This document shows positions 1 through 7,709 of a DNA stretch of 64,000 nucleotides, piece after piece. A program made the translations under genes and the position numbers. Each line of letters begins with the position of its first letter. The first letter of the stretch is position 1. The stretch is from Novosphingobium hassiacum (GTDB lineage: Bacteria > Pseudomonadota > Alphaproteobacteria > Sphingomonadales > Sphingomonadaceae), in assembly GCF_014196055.1 (NCBI RefSeq), contig NZ_JACICY010000006.1:1-64000 (forward strand). The letters run 5' to 3'. The notes beneath the pieces are model-generated. The model did not search any database. It saw only the letters and a list, made by a program, of their open reading frames with translations, and was not told the origin of the DNA.

Positions 1-1
1 C

Positions 2-145
2 CGTACGCGCGCATCCAATCTGCTCGCTCGCGTCGACGATCTGGCCGACCGCGTCTGCGCCGAAGCGAACGTCGACCGCTGGAACCGTGCCCGCAAAGGC
101 AACTCGCGTCGTAGCCACCCGATCTCTGCCGACCATCCAGATTGA
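2..145 (+). CDS. 3' end of an unidentified gene cut by the left edge
   Basis: An open frame enters from the left edge and runs 47 codons to a TGA. The residues are charged (LLARVDDLADRVCAEANVD near the start) and look like a helical C-terminus, but I do not recognise the family. With no start and no domain in view it may also be a chance open frame. Confidence 0.3.
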   Translation, partial: RTRASNLLARVDDLADRVCAEANVDRWNRARKGNSRRSHPISADHPD

Positions 146-425
146 AAGTAGCCGATCTGATATTTCAACCTGCGGGTATTCGGTCGGCATCTGGCCCGAT
201 ATCCATGATCAGTTTCTGTTCTTCTTGGCGGGAGTGGAATCGCCAAAGAAACGTGTTGAACCGCCAGGCACGGTTGCTGGCGGCTTGGTCGACCCATACT
301 GCTGCTCGCGCGGCGGGTTGCAATGACCACGGTAACGCGATGCTGTCGCCCGCCCAGTGCGAATGGCAGCAGATTTTGAAGGCGGAAGGCGTCCAGAAAT
401 CTAAGGGCTGTTCGCGGGAACGATC
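146..425. other. Intergenic stretch with one hairpin
   Basis: No convincing gene is seen here. An open frame beginning at a TTG at 142 runs to 429 and ends in an ATGA overlap with the next gene, but its translation has no recognisable family features. Positions 261-267 (CCGCCAG) and 277-283 (CTGGCGG) form a perfect 7-bp stem with a 9-nt loop. There is no T-run after it, so it is only a possible terminator for the gene that ends at 145. Confidence 0.4.
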
Positions 426-983
426 ATGACCGAACAGCAGATCGCTCTTGCTCCGACCGCCCCTGCTGAATACTCGGCCTTCAAGAAGGCCTTGCAGGCA
501 GCTTTCGCGCTGGCAGTCGTTTCAGGTGTGGGCACGATTCAGGATGGCCCCATCCCCTCAGATCAGGATCTGGATCTGGATCAGGCGATGACCGCAAAGG
601 GTGCGGTCGTACTGAATATCATGCAGAACGGTCAGGTGGCAGGCGGGGCGGTTGTGACGATCAACCAGGCAACGCAGCACAACTCGCTGGACATGTTTTT
701 CATTGCTGTTGGTCATCACAACCAAGGTCTTGGCAAGCAGGCGTGGTTTGCGATCGAGCGTGCTTTTCCGCAAACCGCCGTGTGGGAAACCGTGACGCCC
801 TGCTTTGTAGAGCGCAACATCCACTTCTACGTCAACGCGTGTCATTTCCGCATTGTCGAACGATTCAAGGATCCGGACTTCACGCAGGAAGTATCGCACC
901 ATCCAAACGTACCGGACGATGGTGACATGTTTCGGTGCACGAAGGTCATGCGGCCTGATGGCGGGCAATTTCCGCCCGCCTGA
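426..983 (+). CDS. GNAT family N-acetyltransferase
   Basis: The 185-residue protein has the length and layout of a single-domain acetyltransferase that moves an acetyl group from acetyl-CoA to an amine. The N-terminal half holds a beta-rich stretch (GGAVVTINQATQ). Near residues 98-105 comes the acetyl-CoA pyrophosphate-binding motif, seen as HHNQGLGKQAW, followed by a helix. A C-terminal segment (FVERNIHFYVNACHFRIVERF) matches the usual beta6-beta7 region, where an Asn and an aromatic residue contact the cofactor. The substrate cannot be read from sequence. The start ATG lies after a GGGAA ribosome-binding stretch. The gene converges on the FAD oxidoreductase to its right, with only 12 bp between the stop codons. 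Confidence 0.75.
   Translation: MTEQQIALAPTAPAEYSAFKKALQAAFALAVVSGVGTIQDGPIPSDQDLDLDQAMTAKGAVVLNIMQNGQVAGGAVVTINQATQHNSLDMFFIAVGHHNQGLGKQAWFAIERAFPQTAVWETVTPCFVERNIHFYVNACHFRIVERFKDPDFTQEVSHHPNVPDDGDMFRCTKVMRPDGGQFPPA
960..980. terminator. Hairpin between convergent genes
   Basis: GGCGGGC at 960-966 pairs perfectly with GCCCGCC at 974-980 around a 7-nt AT-rich loop. It overlaps the last codons of the GNAT gene and lies just before the end of the convergent oxidoreductase gene, so it could end transcription from both sides. No T-run follows on either strand, so a Rho-independent role is not certain. Confidence 0.45.
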
Positions 984-995
984 CGTCAAGCGTCT

Positions 996-2939
996 TCAGG
1001 ATGGCATTTCGGCAATCTGCCGTGCTGCGCGTTCCCCTTCGGCAACTGCCGTTTCCCACATTTGTGCGCCGGCCAATTCGGAATGGCCAAAGGCGATGCG
1101 ATGGAACGGCGTTTGCAGCACGTCCTTGGGCGCTTTCTTTCCATCCTTGCCGAAGAAGAAGCCCGGAGCGCCGACGAAATAGGCATGGCCCTGCCGGTTG
1201 GTCACGATACCGGCAATGTCGCGCTTGTCATCGAAGCCGTAGGGACCGAACATCTTTGTGAACTGCTCGCGCACCTGTGCTTCGATATCCGCATAGGACA
1301 TCGAGAACAGCTGCATTCTGGCTGCGGTGCATTGCTCTGGAAATGGCGTATCGGGCAGCAGGAACGGAATATACTGCGTGAGCACGACCGGCTTGTTGGG
1401 GTCCAGCGGCTGCGTCTCTTGCCCGTCAACCACAAGGTTGCGTCTCAGGCTGGTCCACCAGCCAAACCCGTTGAACCAGCGGACGCCCGAAACCCCGATC
1501 TTGTCGAGGAAGCGCCAGTTGCGCAGGGCCACATTGATCACAAGCATCGGCGCGTGATGGAACGCGCCCATCGCTTCGCGGTATTCTGCGTTGATGTCAT
1601 GGCAGATGCGGCGGTTGGCATGTTGCTGGCCTGAACAGATCACGGCCTTGGCCCGGACGCTCAAAAGCTTGCCGTCCTTGTCGTATGTGACGCGGACGGT
1701 CTTGGCTTTGGCCGGCTTTCCTTCATGCACCACCGAGAACACTGTGCTGGACAGGCGCATGCGAACGTTCTGGCCGGATTGATCGAGCTGATCCCACTGC
1801 ACCTTGCCGTTCATGACATCGGTCATGGTGTCAGCCCCGGCAATCGCTTCGGGCTTGGTCCGTTTCAGCAGCTTGCGTGCAACAATGCCGTTCCCGCCGG
1901 GGAAGGATGCAAGATAGAGAACATCGGTGGGGTCCTGCCCATCGAACTGATAGCGATAATAGCCGTTCACGCCGGGCTGCAGGAAATTGTAGGCCGAATA
2001 AGCCGAAATCACATCACCGCCCTGCCCGCAGCCCATCGCTGCCATGACCGGACTGAGCACTTCCAGAACGCCATCGATGCAATCAGCCGGAACGCCGACG
2101 ACATCGAGGAGAAAGGCCTTGTAGGTCATGGAATCGAGCCATTGGGCCCAGTCCTCGCGACGCGGCGGGGTGCGATAGAGCTCCAGATCGACCAGTGCCC
2201 GCTTGATCTTGTCCGGGATCGGCGCATCGCGAAAGCTGTTCTGCCACGGATTGATGACCATGCCCTTGTCTTCATAGAAGAACGCGGTATCGCCGCGCTC
2301 CCACGAAATATGCATCGGGCCCCATGCATCGTGCGGAATCTGCAGCGGCTTTGACAGGCCGGTCGCTTCCTGGAACTTGAAGGTCTCCGGGAAGCCCAGC
2401 TCCTGCAGGATCGGCGCCGCAAAGCCAAGCTGGGACGCGCGCGCAAACGGAACGACGATGCCGGTCGAACCTTGCGGCCCGGTGAGGCGGTGGCCGTCTA
2501 CATCAAAGTCGTTCTGCTTGGCTTCGCCCCCGAAAATCGCATGCTGATCTAGAATCAGGATTTTCGCATCCGGCTTGCTCTGGCGATAGCGATAGGCCGA
2601 GGTCAGTCCGGAAATACCGGCGCCGACGATGACAAGATCGTAGAGCTCATCGACCACAGGCGCGTTCGCGATGCGCTTGTCGAGATCGCCATTGCGGATG
2701 TGGCCATGCGCTGCATTCACCACATCTGCCGTGTTGCCGTTCTTGCCGGCATAGTCGCCGACGCCGCCCGGCCCCGTCCATTCAGGGCCCAACCCGTTGA
2801 GCGGAGCAGCAAACGTCTGCGCGCGGGCAGGCGAGATCACACTTGGCGCAGCCGCTGTCATCAGCGCCGCGCCCGATCCGACCAGCGTCCCGCCAACGAA
2901 GTCCCGCCGCGTTACTCCGCCCTTTTTACCGTTACCCAT
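996..2939 (-). CDS. Tat-exported FAD-dependent oxidoreductase, spermidine dehydrogenase-like
   Basis: This roughly 647-residue flavoprotein begins with a twin-arginine signal (TRRDFVGG followed by a hydrophobic stretch ending AGA-like at PARAQ), so it is probably folded and then exported to the periplasm. A Rossmann FAD-binding motif, VIVGAGISGLTSAYRYR, lies near residue 105. A motif of the bacterial spermidine dehydrogenase group, FGGEAKQNDF, follows about 40 residues later. The length fits that group (about 620 residues). The real substrate is unknown; an amine or polyamine is the family guess. I chose the ATG at 2939 over the in-frame GTG at 2951 because GAGGG lies five bases before it. 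The gene is divergent from the SnoaL-like gene. Confidence 0.7.
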   Translation of the reverse strand: MGNGKKGGVTRRDFVGGTLVGSGAALMTAAAPSVISPARAQTFAAPLNGLGPEWTGPGGVGDYAGKNGNTADVVNAAHGHIRNGDLDKRIANAPVVDELYDLVIVGAGISGLTSAYRYRQSKPDAKILILDQHAIFGGEAKQNDFDVDGHRLTGPQGSTGIVVPFARASQLGFAAPILQELGFPETFKFQEATGLSKPLQIPHDAWGPMHISWERGDTAFFYEDKGMVINPWQNSFRDAPIPDKIKRALVDLELYRTPPRREDWAQWLDSMTYKAFLLDVVGVPADCIDGVLEVLSPVMAAMGCGQGGDVISAYSAYNFLQPGVNGYYRYQFDGQDPTDVLYLASFPGGNGIVARKLLKRTKPEAIAGADTMTDVMNGKVQWDQLDQSGQNVRMRLSSTVFSVVHEGKPAKAKTVRVTYDKDGKLLSVRAKAVICSGQQHANRRICHDINAEYREAMGAFHHAPMLVINVALRNWRFLDKIGVSGVRWFNGFGWWTSLRRNLVVDGQETQPLDPNKPVVLTQYIPFLLPDTPFPEQCTAARMQLFSMSYADIEAQVREQFTKMFGPYGFDDKRDIAGIVTNRQGHAYFVGAPGFFFGKDGKKAPKDVLQTPFHRIAFGHSELAGAQMWETAVAEGERAARQIAEMPS

Positions 2940-3279
2940 GTGTGCCCTCACAGCCAGACTTTATTCGATGGTAATCGACTTTTGGCCCGGAGCGCAAGCG
3001 CCGTTACGAGGTTGCAACGAAATCTCTCAAATCGTTGAAATATCGTAGATGCAGGACGGGGTGTTAAAACTGCCGGGGCGTTCGCGCGCTGTTGGCGATG
3101 CGGCGAAGCCCACGCCGTCGGCTTGACAACCGGTTTTGATTCCCGTTTATTACTCGAATTAATTCAACTTATGGACATTTGTCCGCACACGCCAATCCGC
3201 CGCGTCATGCAGCAACCCTCGCAAATGCGTGCGGTCGTCCGCAGAGCCAGATTTCAATTGAACCAACAGGAAAAATGGA
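2940..3279. other. Divergent intergenic region, 340 bp
   Basis: This region separates the leftward oxidoreductase from the rightward SnoaL-like gene and should hold promoters for both. It contains one good sigma70-like promoter pointing right (3123-3151) and a perfect 10-bp palindrome GAATTAATTC at 3156-3165 just downstream of it, which could be an operator. No gene is visible in it. Confidence 0.5.
3123..3151 (+). promoter_or_regulatory. Predicted sigma70 promoter of the SnoaL-like gene
   Basis: TTGACA at 3123-3128 is a perfect -35 box. After a 17-base spacer, TTTATT at 3146-3151 is a reasonable -10 box. It lies about 130 bp before the start of the SnoaL-like gene, in the orientation of that gene. 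Confidence 0.5.
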
Positions 3280-3777
3280 ATGAAGCACCTTCTGTATTCG
3301 GCCGCGCTTATGGGCGTTGCTACCATCGCCGCGCCTGCCCAGGCCACTGATGCCCCCGTGGGCAACCTCGTCCAGGCGCCAAAGGCAATTGCGGACGATT
3401 TCCGCAGCCAGGTCGATGCTCTCTATCGGATGAAGGAAAAGGCGTTTGCGAATGAGGACGCCGACAAGATCGTCGAGCAGTTCTATTCAGCCGATGCGAT
3501 CACCTTCGGCCCCGAAGGCAAGCCGGTCGTCGGCCGTCCCGGTTTCCGGGACGACTATCGCAACATCGTGAAGATCGCCAATGTTCGGGTCGAACCCGTC
3601 CACACTCACGTTGGCACCGATGCCGCGTGGGAATGGGTGAACTTCCGCGCGACGCCCAAGGATGCCAGCCAGAAGCCCTTTACCTTCATCATGCTGTTCG
3701 TTTTCGCCAAGCAGGATGGCAAGTGGGTTTCGGGCGGCGATGCCTACACCATTGGTGAGTTTCCTGCCGCCAAGTGA
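3280..3777 (+). CDS. Secreted SnoaL/NTF2-like protein
   Basis: The 165-residue protein has a cleavable signal peptide (hydrophobic stretch ending APAQA) and then a single NTF2/SnoaL fold of the DUF4440 type. This shows as a helix (VDALYRMKEKAFANEDADKI), the typical FYSADAITFGPEGKPVVGR turn, and strands rich in aromatic residues (AWEWVNF, FIMLFVFAKQDGKW). Such domains act as small isomerases, cyclases or simple ligand-binding modules, and the catalytic residues are not certain here. It is predicted to be periplasmic, like the divergent FAD oxidoreductase, so the two may act on the same compound. AGGAAAAA precedes the ATG. Confidence 0.65.
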   Translation: MKHLLYSAALMGVATIAAPAQATDAPVGNLVQAPKAIADDFRSQVDALYRMKEKAFANEDADKIVEQFYSADAITFGPEGKPVVGRPGFRDDYRNIVKIANVRVEPVHTHVGTDAAWEWVNFRATPKDASQKPFTFIMLFVFAKQDGKWVSGGDAYTIGEFPAAK

Positions 3778-3908
3778 ACTCGCTTTGATCGCACGGCGCC
3801 TGGCCGAGCCTGCCATCCCCAAGGCAGCTCGCGCCAGGCAAGCCCCGTTCGCTCACCGCGGCCGCGCAGGAAGGCCAGTGGGCAGCGCGGAGGTGATTGG
3901 CGTTGTCG

Positions 3909-4592
3909 ATGGAAAAGAGCGCCGATATAGCCGGATATATGGCTGAACCGGGAACCACCAAGCGTTACACGCAGGCAAGAGGCAGAGCGCGCCGGGAAGC
4001 GCTTGTCGCTGCCGCACGCACGCTGCTGCAGGAATGCAGCGTGGATGAAATCACGCTGACCATGGTCGCCGAGCGCGCGAGCATTCCGGCAAGTTCGGCC
4101 TACCATTTCTTTCCGGACATTCGCGTCCTGTACAAGGAACTGGCCTGCCAACTTGCCGACGAGATGACAGAGATTGAATTGCCGGCGATGCAGTACGACC
4201 GCTGGCAGGATTGCCTTGCCGCATTTGTTGGCACGTCGGCGATGTATCTGAATGGCGATGCCGCAGCGCGCCAGCTCTTGCTGGGCCCACAGACAGCGCC
4301 GGATATCAAGCGGGCCGCCTGCCATGACGACATGCGTTTCGGCGCCATTCTTTTCAGCTTGCTGGATTCACAGTTTCATTTGCCGAAGCTGCGAACCCCG
4401 GTGCTGACGTGCTTTTACGCCATCCAGATCGCTGACACATTTTTCAGTCTGTCGGTGCAGGACCACCAGAAGATCAGCGAGGACATGTTGGGCGAAGCGC
4501 TGGTTGGCGCAACGTCCTACCTCGCCAACTATTTCCCGCCGATCCTGCAGCCCAAGGCAAAATTGACTGCGGTTGCCACAGACGCGATGTAG
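3909..4592 (+). CDS. TetR/AcrR family transcriptional regulator
   Basis: The protein has about 227 residues. An N-terminal helix-turn-helix (EALVAAARTLLQECSVDEIT, then MVAERASIPASSAYHFFPD) is the standard TetR DNA-binding domain. The rest is a helical ligand-binding and dimerisation domain with no recognisable ligand. The start is uncertain: TTG codons at 3897 and 3903 are in frame, and GGAGG at 3889-3893 is best spaced for the TTG at 3903, whereas the ATG at 3909 gives the more usual codon. It may regulate the SnoaL-like gene upstream, itself, or the leftward hydratase gene with which it converges. Confidence 0.75.
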   Translation: MEKSADIAGYMAEPGTTKRYTQARGRARREALVAAARTLLQECSVDEITLTMVAERASIPASSAYHFFPDIRVLYKELACQLADEMTEIELPAMQYDRWQDCLAAFVGTSAMYLNGDAAARQLLLGPQTAPDIKRAACHDDMRFGAILFSLLDSQFHLPKLRTPVLTCFYAIQIADTFFSLSVQDHQKISEDMLGEALVGATSYLANYFPPILQPKAKLTAVATDAM

Positions 4593-4619
4593 CTCCCGCA
4601 GACGGTGAAGTGGCCGACG

Positions 4620-5423
4620 TTAGCCCTGCCCTGCTGTTCCGCCGACTGATGCCACCTTGCATGTGAGGCGGCCATGCGGACCAAAATCGGCCGTGCACGA
4701 TTGCCCGATATCGACGGCATGAACGCCCGTGATCGCGCCGGTGGACAAAAATGTGCCCGCCTTCAGTGCCACACCCATCGCTGAAAGCTGGTTTAGCGCA
4801 AAGGCGACTGCCGTTTTCGGGCCGCCGGGCAAGCTGGCGGCCCTGGCGCTTCCGGCAAGGGCTCCATCGATGTGCGTTTCGCACGAGATTGCATCGACCT
4901 GATCTTCCGAAACGGCAGGACCGACCAAAAGCGCAAGGTTGTTTCCGAACACGGCGACGGATGGCAGTGCCCCCATCGTGCCAAGACCGGGCACGGGGCA
5001 ACCCGCCACTTCAATGCCGATGTGCCAGTCGGAAATGGCGACGCCGATGGTCTCCGCCGTCCAGTCGGTTTTCCCGACCGGCAGATCCTGCGCCAGCACA
5101 GCAATGACTTCGGCCTCAAACGCGCTCGTACCCCCTTCGATAGCGGGGAAAATTGCCTCAACCGCCGGCGTGACGTCTTCCACCGTTCCGGCGAAAATCG
5201 GGCCGACAAAGCGATTCACCCCGAACCGTTGCTCCTCCTCGCCAAGGAAGCGCCCGACTTTCCATCCCACCACCGGCTCACCCCACTGAGCAACGAGCTC
5301 GGCCTGCATGGCATAAGCCTGCGCCACGTCCGCCGGTAGCGCGACCCGTTCGACAACGCAGGTTTGCCCGTTCCGCCGCGCCATGACGATGGCATTGCAC
5401 AGGGATTCATATTCGGCAGACAT
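4620..5423 (-). CDS. 2-keto-4-pentenoate hydratase (MhpD/FAH superfamily)
   Basis: This 267-residue protein matches the length of MhpD/DmpE-type hydratases, which add water to 2-hydroxypenta-2,4-dienoate in meta-cleavage pathways. Diagnostic stretches are GWKVGRFLGEEE with the VGPIFAGTV segment, then AFEAEVIAVLAQDLP, which carries the acidic residues that bind the divalent metal. The C-terminal GTFLSTGAITGVHAVDIGQ loop is also typical. No extradiol dioxygenase is near, so the substrate could be another 2-keto-enoic acid; related decarboxylases look similar. GGAG lies six bases before the ATG. It reads in the same direction as the MarR gene to its right, 54 bp away, and could share its transcript. 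Confidence 0.7.
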   Translation of the reverse strand: MSAEYESLCNAIVMARRNGQTCVVERVALPADVAQAYAMQAELVAQWGEPVVGWKVGRFLGEEEQRFGVNRFVGPIFAGTVEDVTPAVEAIFPAIEGGTSAFEAEVIAVLAQDLPVGKTDWTAETIGVAISDWHIGIEVAGCPVPGLGTMGALPSVAVFGNNLALLVGPAVSEDQVDAISCETHIDGALAGSARAASLPGGPKTAVAFALNQLSAMGVALKAGTFLSTGAITGVHAVDIGQSCTADFGPHGRLTCKVASVGGTAGQG

Positions 5424-5477
5424 GGCTACTCCTATCGATTGATCAGTTCCAAGGACCGCTTGTTTGTGAAGGCGGTT

Positions 5478-5924
5478 TCAACGCAGATTCTGCACAACGT
5501 TCGCCAGAAGCGCGCTCAACTGCTGCTGGTCGCGGTCGGACATGTGGTAGAAAGCCCGGTGCGCCACGCGCGATGCAGCCTGATTGCCGACAGCGGCGGC
5601 ATGCCTGCCGGTCTGTGTCAGCGTGACCTCTGTTACGCGGCGGTCTGCGCTGCTTTCGCGCGTTTCAACAAGGGCATCGGCCTTCATGCGCTGTACCGTC
5701 TTGGTCATGGCGGCGAGCTTCGAATTCGAAAGGGCCGCAATTTCGCTAACGCTCATCCATTCGGCATCGCGCAACACCATCACCACGCGCCATGATGGCA
5801 TATCCAGCCCAGTGCCCTGCAGCGCCGATGTCATCGCATCTGCATAAGCGACTCCCGCCCGCGTCAACCAGTAGAACGGCCATTCGGTGACTTGCACTGC
5901 GGGTTCTGTCGGGTCTTCGGTCAT
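5478..5924 (-). CDS. iacR: MarR family regulator, probably IacR of the IAA genes
   Basis: This 148-residue protein has the MarR winged-helix layout: a dimerising N-terminal helix, the recognition region (MSVSEIAALSNSKLAAMTKTVQRM), and the wing (SADRRVTEVTLTQTGRH) with the conserved DRR turn. MarR proteins usually repress until a phenolic or aromatic ligand binds. It is divergent from the amidase-iacICD operon, 139 bp away, with an inverted repeat over the predicted promoter between them. In known iac clusters the MarR regulator IacR sits beside the structural genes and responds to indole-3-acetate. The name therefore rests on position and family, not on a sequence comparison. It might also regulate the downstream hydratase gene. 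Confidence 0.65.
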   Translation of the reverse strand: MTEDPTEPAVQVTEWPFYWLTRAGVAYADAMTSALQGTGLDMPSWRVVMVLRDAEWMSVSEIAALSNSKLAAMTKTVQRMKADALVETRESSADRRVTEVTLTQTGRHAAAVGNQAASRVAHRAFYHMSDRDQQQLSALLANVVQNLR

Positions 5925-5994
5925 TCGTCATCGCACCTGCAAAGCATCGCCATCGCCATCGGGGTTTTGCGGACGACAATCAACCCGGCGCAGA

Positions 5995-6020
5995 AATTTA
6001 GTTGACTGTTCCCGTAAATT
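5995..6020 (+). promoter_or_regulatory. Inverted repeat over the -35 box, candidate IacR operator
   Basis: AATTTA at 5995-6000 and TAAATT at 6015-6020 form a perfect 6-bp inverted repeat with a 14-bp centre. TTGACT at 6002-6007, the likely -35 box of the amidase-iacICD operon, lies inside it; TAGCAA at 6024-6029 could be the -10 box. A MarR dimer bound here would block RNA polymerase. The assignment to the neighbouring MarR protein is inferred. Confidence 0.45.
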
Positions 6021-6063
6021 GGATAGCAATATGACTTAGATCAATGCAGTGGGAGAACGAGGT

Positions 6064-7188
6064 GTGACGGCCGGGAACGAGGTGGTCTTCGTTGAACGAC
6101 GAATCATCGGTGAAGGCGACCTTCACATCGCCATCAAGGACTGCATCGATGTTGCGGGAAGCCGCACTTCGTCGGGATCGCGCGCCTTTGCGGATAAACC
6201 TCTTGCCACGGAACATGCCGACGTCGTGCAGGCGCTGGTCGATGGCGGGGCATGCATCGTCGGCAAGGTCACGATGCATGAACTGGCCTATGGCGTTACC
6301 GGGATCAACACTTGGGCGGGCACGCCGGTCAACCCCGCCTTCCCCGATCGGGTGCCCGGTGGCTCGTCCAGTGGCTGTGCCGCTGCAGTGGCCGGTGGCA
6401 TGGTCGATGCCGCGATCGGCAGCGATACCGGAGGGTCCATCCGTGTTCCTGCCGCATGTTGCAACGTCACCGGGTTCAAGCCCAGTTTCGGTCTGGTTTC
6501 GCGCAAAGGGGCATATCCCGAAGAGTCATCGCTCGATTGTGTGGGGCCAATCGCACGCGATGTGACCACTATCGAGCGCATCATGACCATGATCGCACCG
6601 GATTTTGCCAGCAAGCCACCTGTCTCGCAGGTCAGGCTGGGGCGCGTGGCCGTGGCGGCAGAGCGGTACGTTGACGACGCCCTGTCCTTGCGGTTGCAGG
6701 CTCCCCAGATTGAGACGATTGCCGTGGCGCTCCCGTCCTTTGAGGCGGCTTTCCAGGCGGGGCTGACCATCATGGCCGCCGAAATGGCTTCGCTTTACGG
6801 CCACCTTGTTGGCACCGGACTGCTGGGTGCCGACGTGGACGCGCGGCTCAATGCAGCGAGCAAAGTCACGGCAGAGGCCGTTGCGCAGGCAGAAGTCGTT
6901 CGCACCCGCTTCATCGATGAAGTCGATCAAGCGCTGACACAAGTCGATGCGCTTGTTCTGCCAACGCTGCCGATGATCCCGCCGAAGCTCACTGAAATAG
7001 AGGATGCCCCGCGCACCTTGCGGATGACCGCGCTGGTCCGCCCGTTCAACGTGTCCGGACATCCGGCGGCGTCCTTGCCCATGCTCACGGCCGAAGGGCT
7101 TCCGGCAGGCCTGCAACTGGTCGGGCGCCGTGGCGGCGATGCGGACTTGTGTGCCGTTGCCCGCCTGATCGAAAGCCTTGCGCCATGA
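6064..7188 (+). CDS. iacH: Amidase signature family enzyme (IacH-like)
   Basis: The protein has about 374 residues with the amidase signature Ser-cisSer-Lys triad. Counting from the upstream in-frame GTG at 6049, these are Lys30 in HIAIKD, Ser106 in VPGGSSSGC and Ser130 in GSDTGGSIRVPA. Family members hydrolyse amide bonds. In iac clusters the corresponding IacH has no firmly assigned step; it may release IAA from an amide conjugate. It opens a tight operon, amidase-iacI-iacC-iacD, in which each stop overlaps the next start by ATGA. I prefer the GTG at 6064 because GGGAG lies eight bases before it; 6049 is the alternative. It is shorter than typical amidases (about 450-500 residues). Confidence 0.7.
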   Translation: MTAGNEVVFVERRIIGEGDLHIAIKDCIDVAGSRTSSGSRAFADKPLATEHADVVQALVDGGACIVGKVTMHELAYGVTGINTWAGTPVNPAFPDRVPGGSSSGCAAAVAGGMVDAAIGSDTGGSIRVPAACCNVTGFKPSFGLVSRKGAYPEESSLDCVGPIARDVTTIERIMTMIAPDFASKPPVSQVRLGRVAVAAERYVDDALSLRLQAPQIETIAVALPSFEAAFQAGLTIMAAEMASLYGHLVGTGLLGADVDARLNAASKVTAEAVAQAEVVRTRFIDEVDQALTQVDALVLPTLPMIPPKLTEIEDAPRTLRMTALVRPFNVSGHPAASLPMLTAEGLPAGLQLVGRRGGDADLCAVARLIESLAP

Positions 7189-7709
7189 CCATGGATCACA
7201 TGCTTGCACGGCTTGCCGATCTGGAAGCGGAGGGACGGATCCGCCGCCTGATGGCGCGCTACATGGAATTGTGCGACCATCTTGATGCGTCCACGCCCAT
7301 GGATGAGCTTGGCGCTCTTTTTGCCGAAGACGCCACATGGAGCGGCAAAGGCGCACGTTATGGCGCGTCGTTCGGCGCACATCGCGGGCGCGCGGCGATC
7401 GTTGCCATGCTGGATCGCTACCGCGGGCCTGTGCCGCATTTTGCGATGAACGCGCACTTCCTGTGCTCCGAGTCCATCCATGTCACCGGGGAAACGGCGC
7501 ATGGATCCTGGATGATGCTGCAAACCTCGACTTACGCCGATGGCCGTTCCGATCTTCGCTCCGCCCGGCTCGAGGTCGGCTTCATCGTTGAAGACGGCGC
7601 ATGGCGCATCGGTTCTTTCGAGACCGAAAACCTGTTCAGCCGGCCCGTGACAGGCTGGGACAATCCCGCCGAAATTCCAGTTCCGACAGACCAAGGAGAC
7701 CCATCATGA
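7185..7709 (+). CDS. iacI: SnoaL-like/NTF2 protein (IacI-like)
   Basis: This 174-residue cytoplasmic protein has the NTF2 fold of the SnoaL_4 type. An N-terminal helix (LEAEGRIRRLMARYMELCDH) is followed by ALFAEDATWSGKG, HRGRAAIVAMLDRY, an aromatic-rich sheet (AHGSWMMLQTSTYADG) and the final VEDGAWRIGSFE. Its start overlaps the amidase stop (ATGA at 7185) and its stop overlaps the start of iacC, so it is surely co-translated with them. IacI of known IAA-degrading bacteria is a small protein of this class with no proven reaction. It could be an isomerase or hydratase for an oxidised indole intermediate. Confidence 0.65.
   Translation: MTMDHMLARLADLEAEGRIRRLMARYMELCDHLDASTPMDELGALFAEDATWSGKGARYGASFGAHRGRAAIVAMLDRYRGPVPHFAMNAHFLCSESIHVTGETAHGSWMMLQTSTYADGRSDLRSARLEVGFIVEDGAWRIGSFETENLFSRPVTGWDNPAEIPVPTDQGDPS

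Noticed and set aside
142-429. An open frame that ends in an ATGA overlap with the GNAT gene
   Set aside because: It starts at TTG, its translation has no known family pattern, and a stable hairpin interrupts it. The overlap alone is too weak to call a gene.
4620-5423. 2-keto-4-pentenoate hydratase as part of a catechol meta-cleavage pathway
   Set aside because: No extradiol dioxygenase, hydrolase, aldolase or acylating aldehyde dehydrogenase of a meta pathway is present. Catechol here is clearly served by the ortho pathway.
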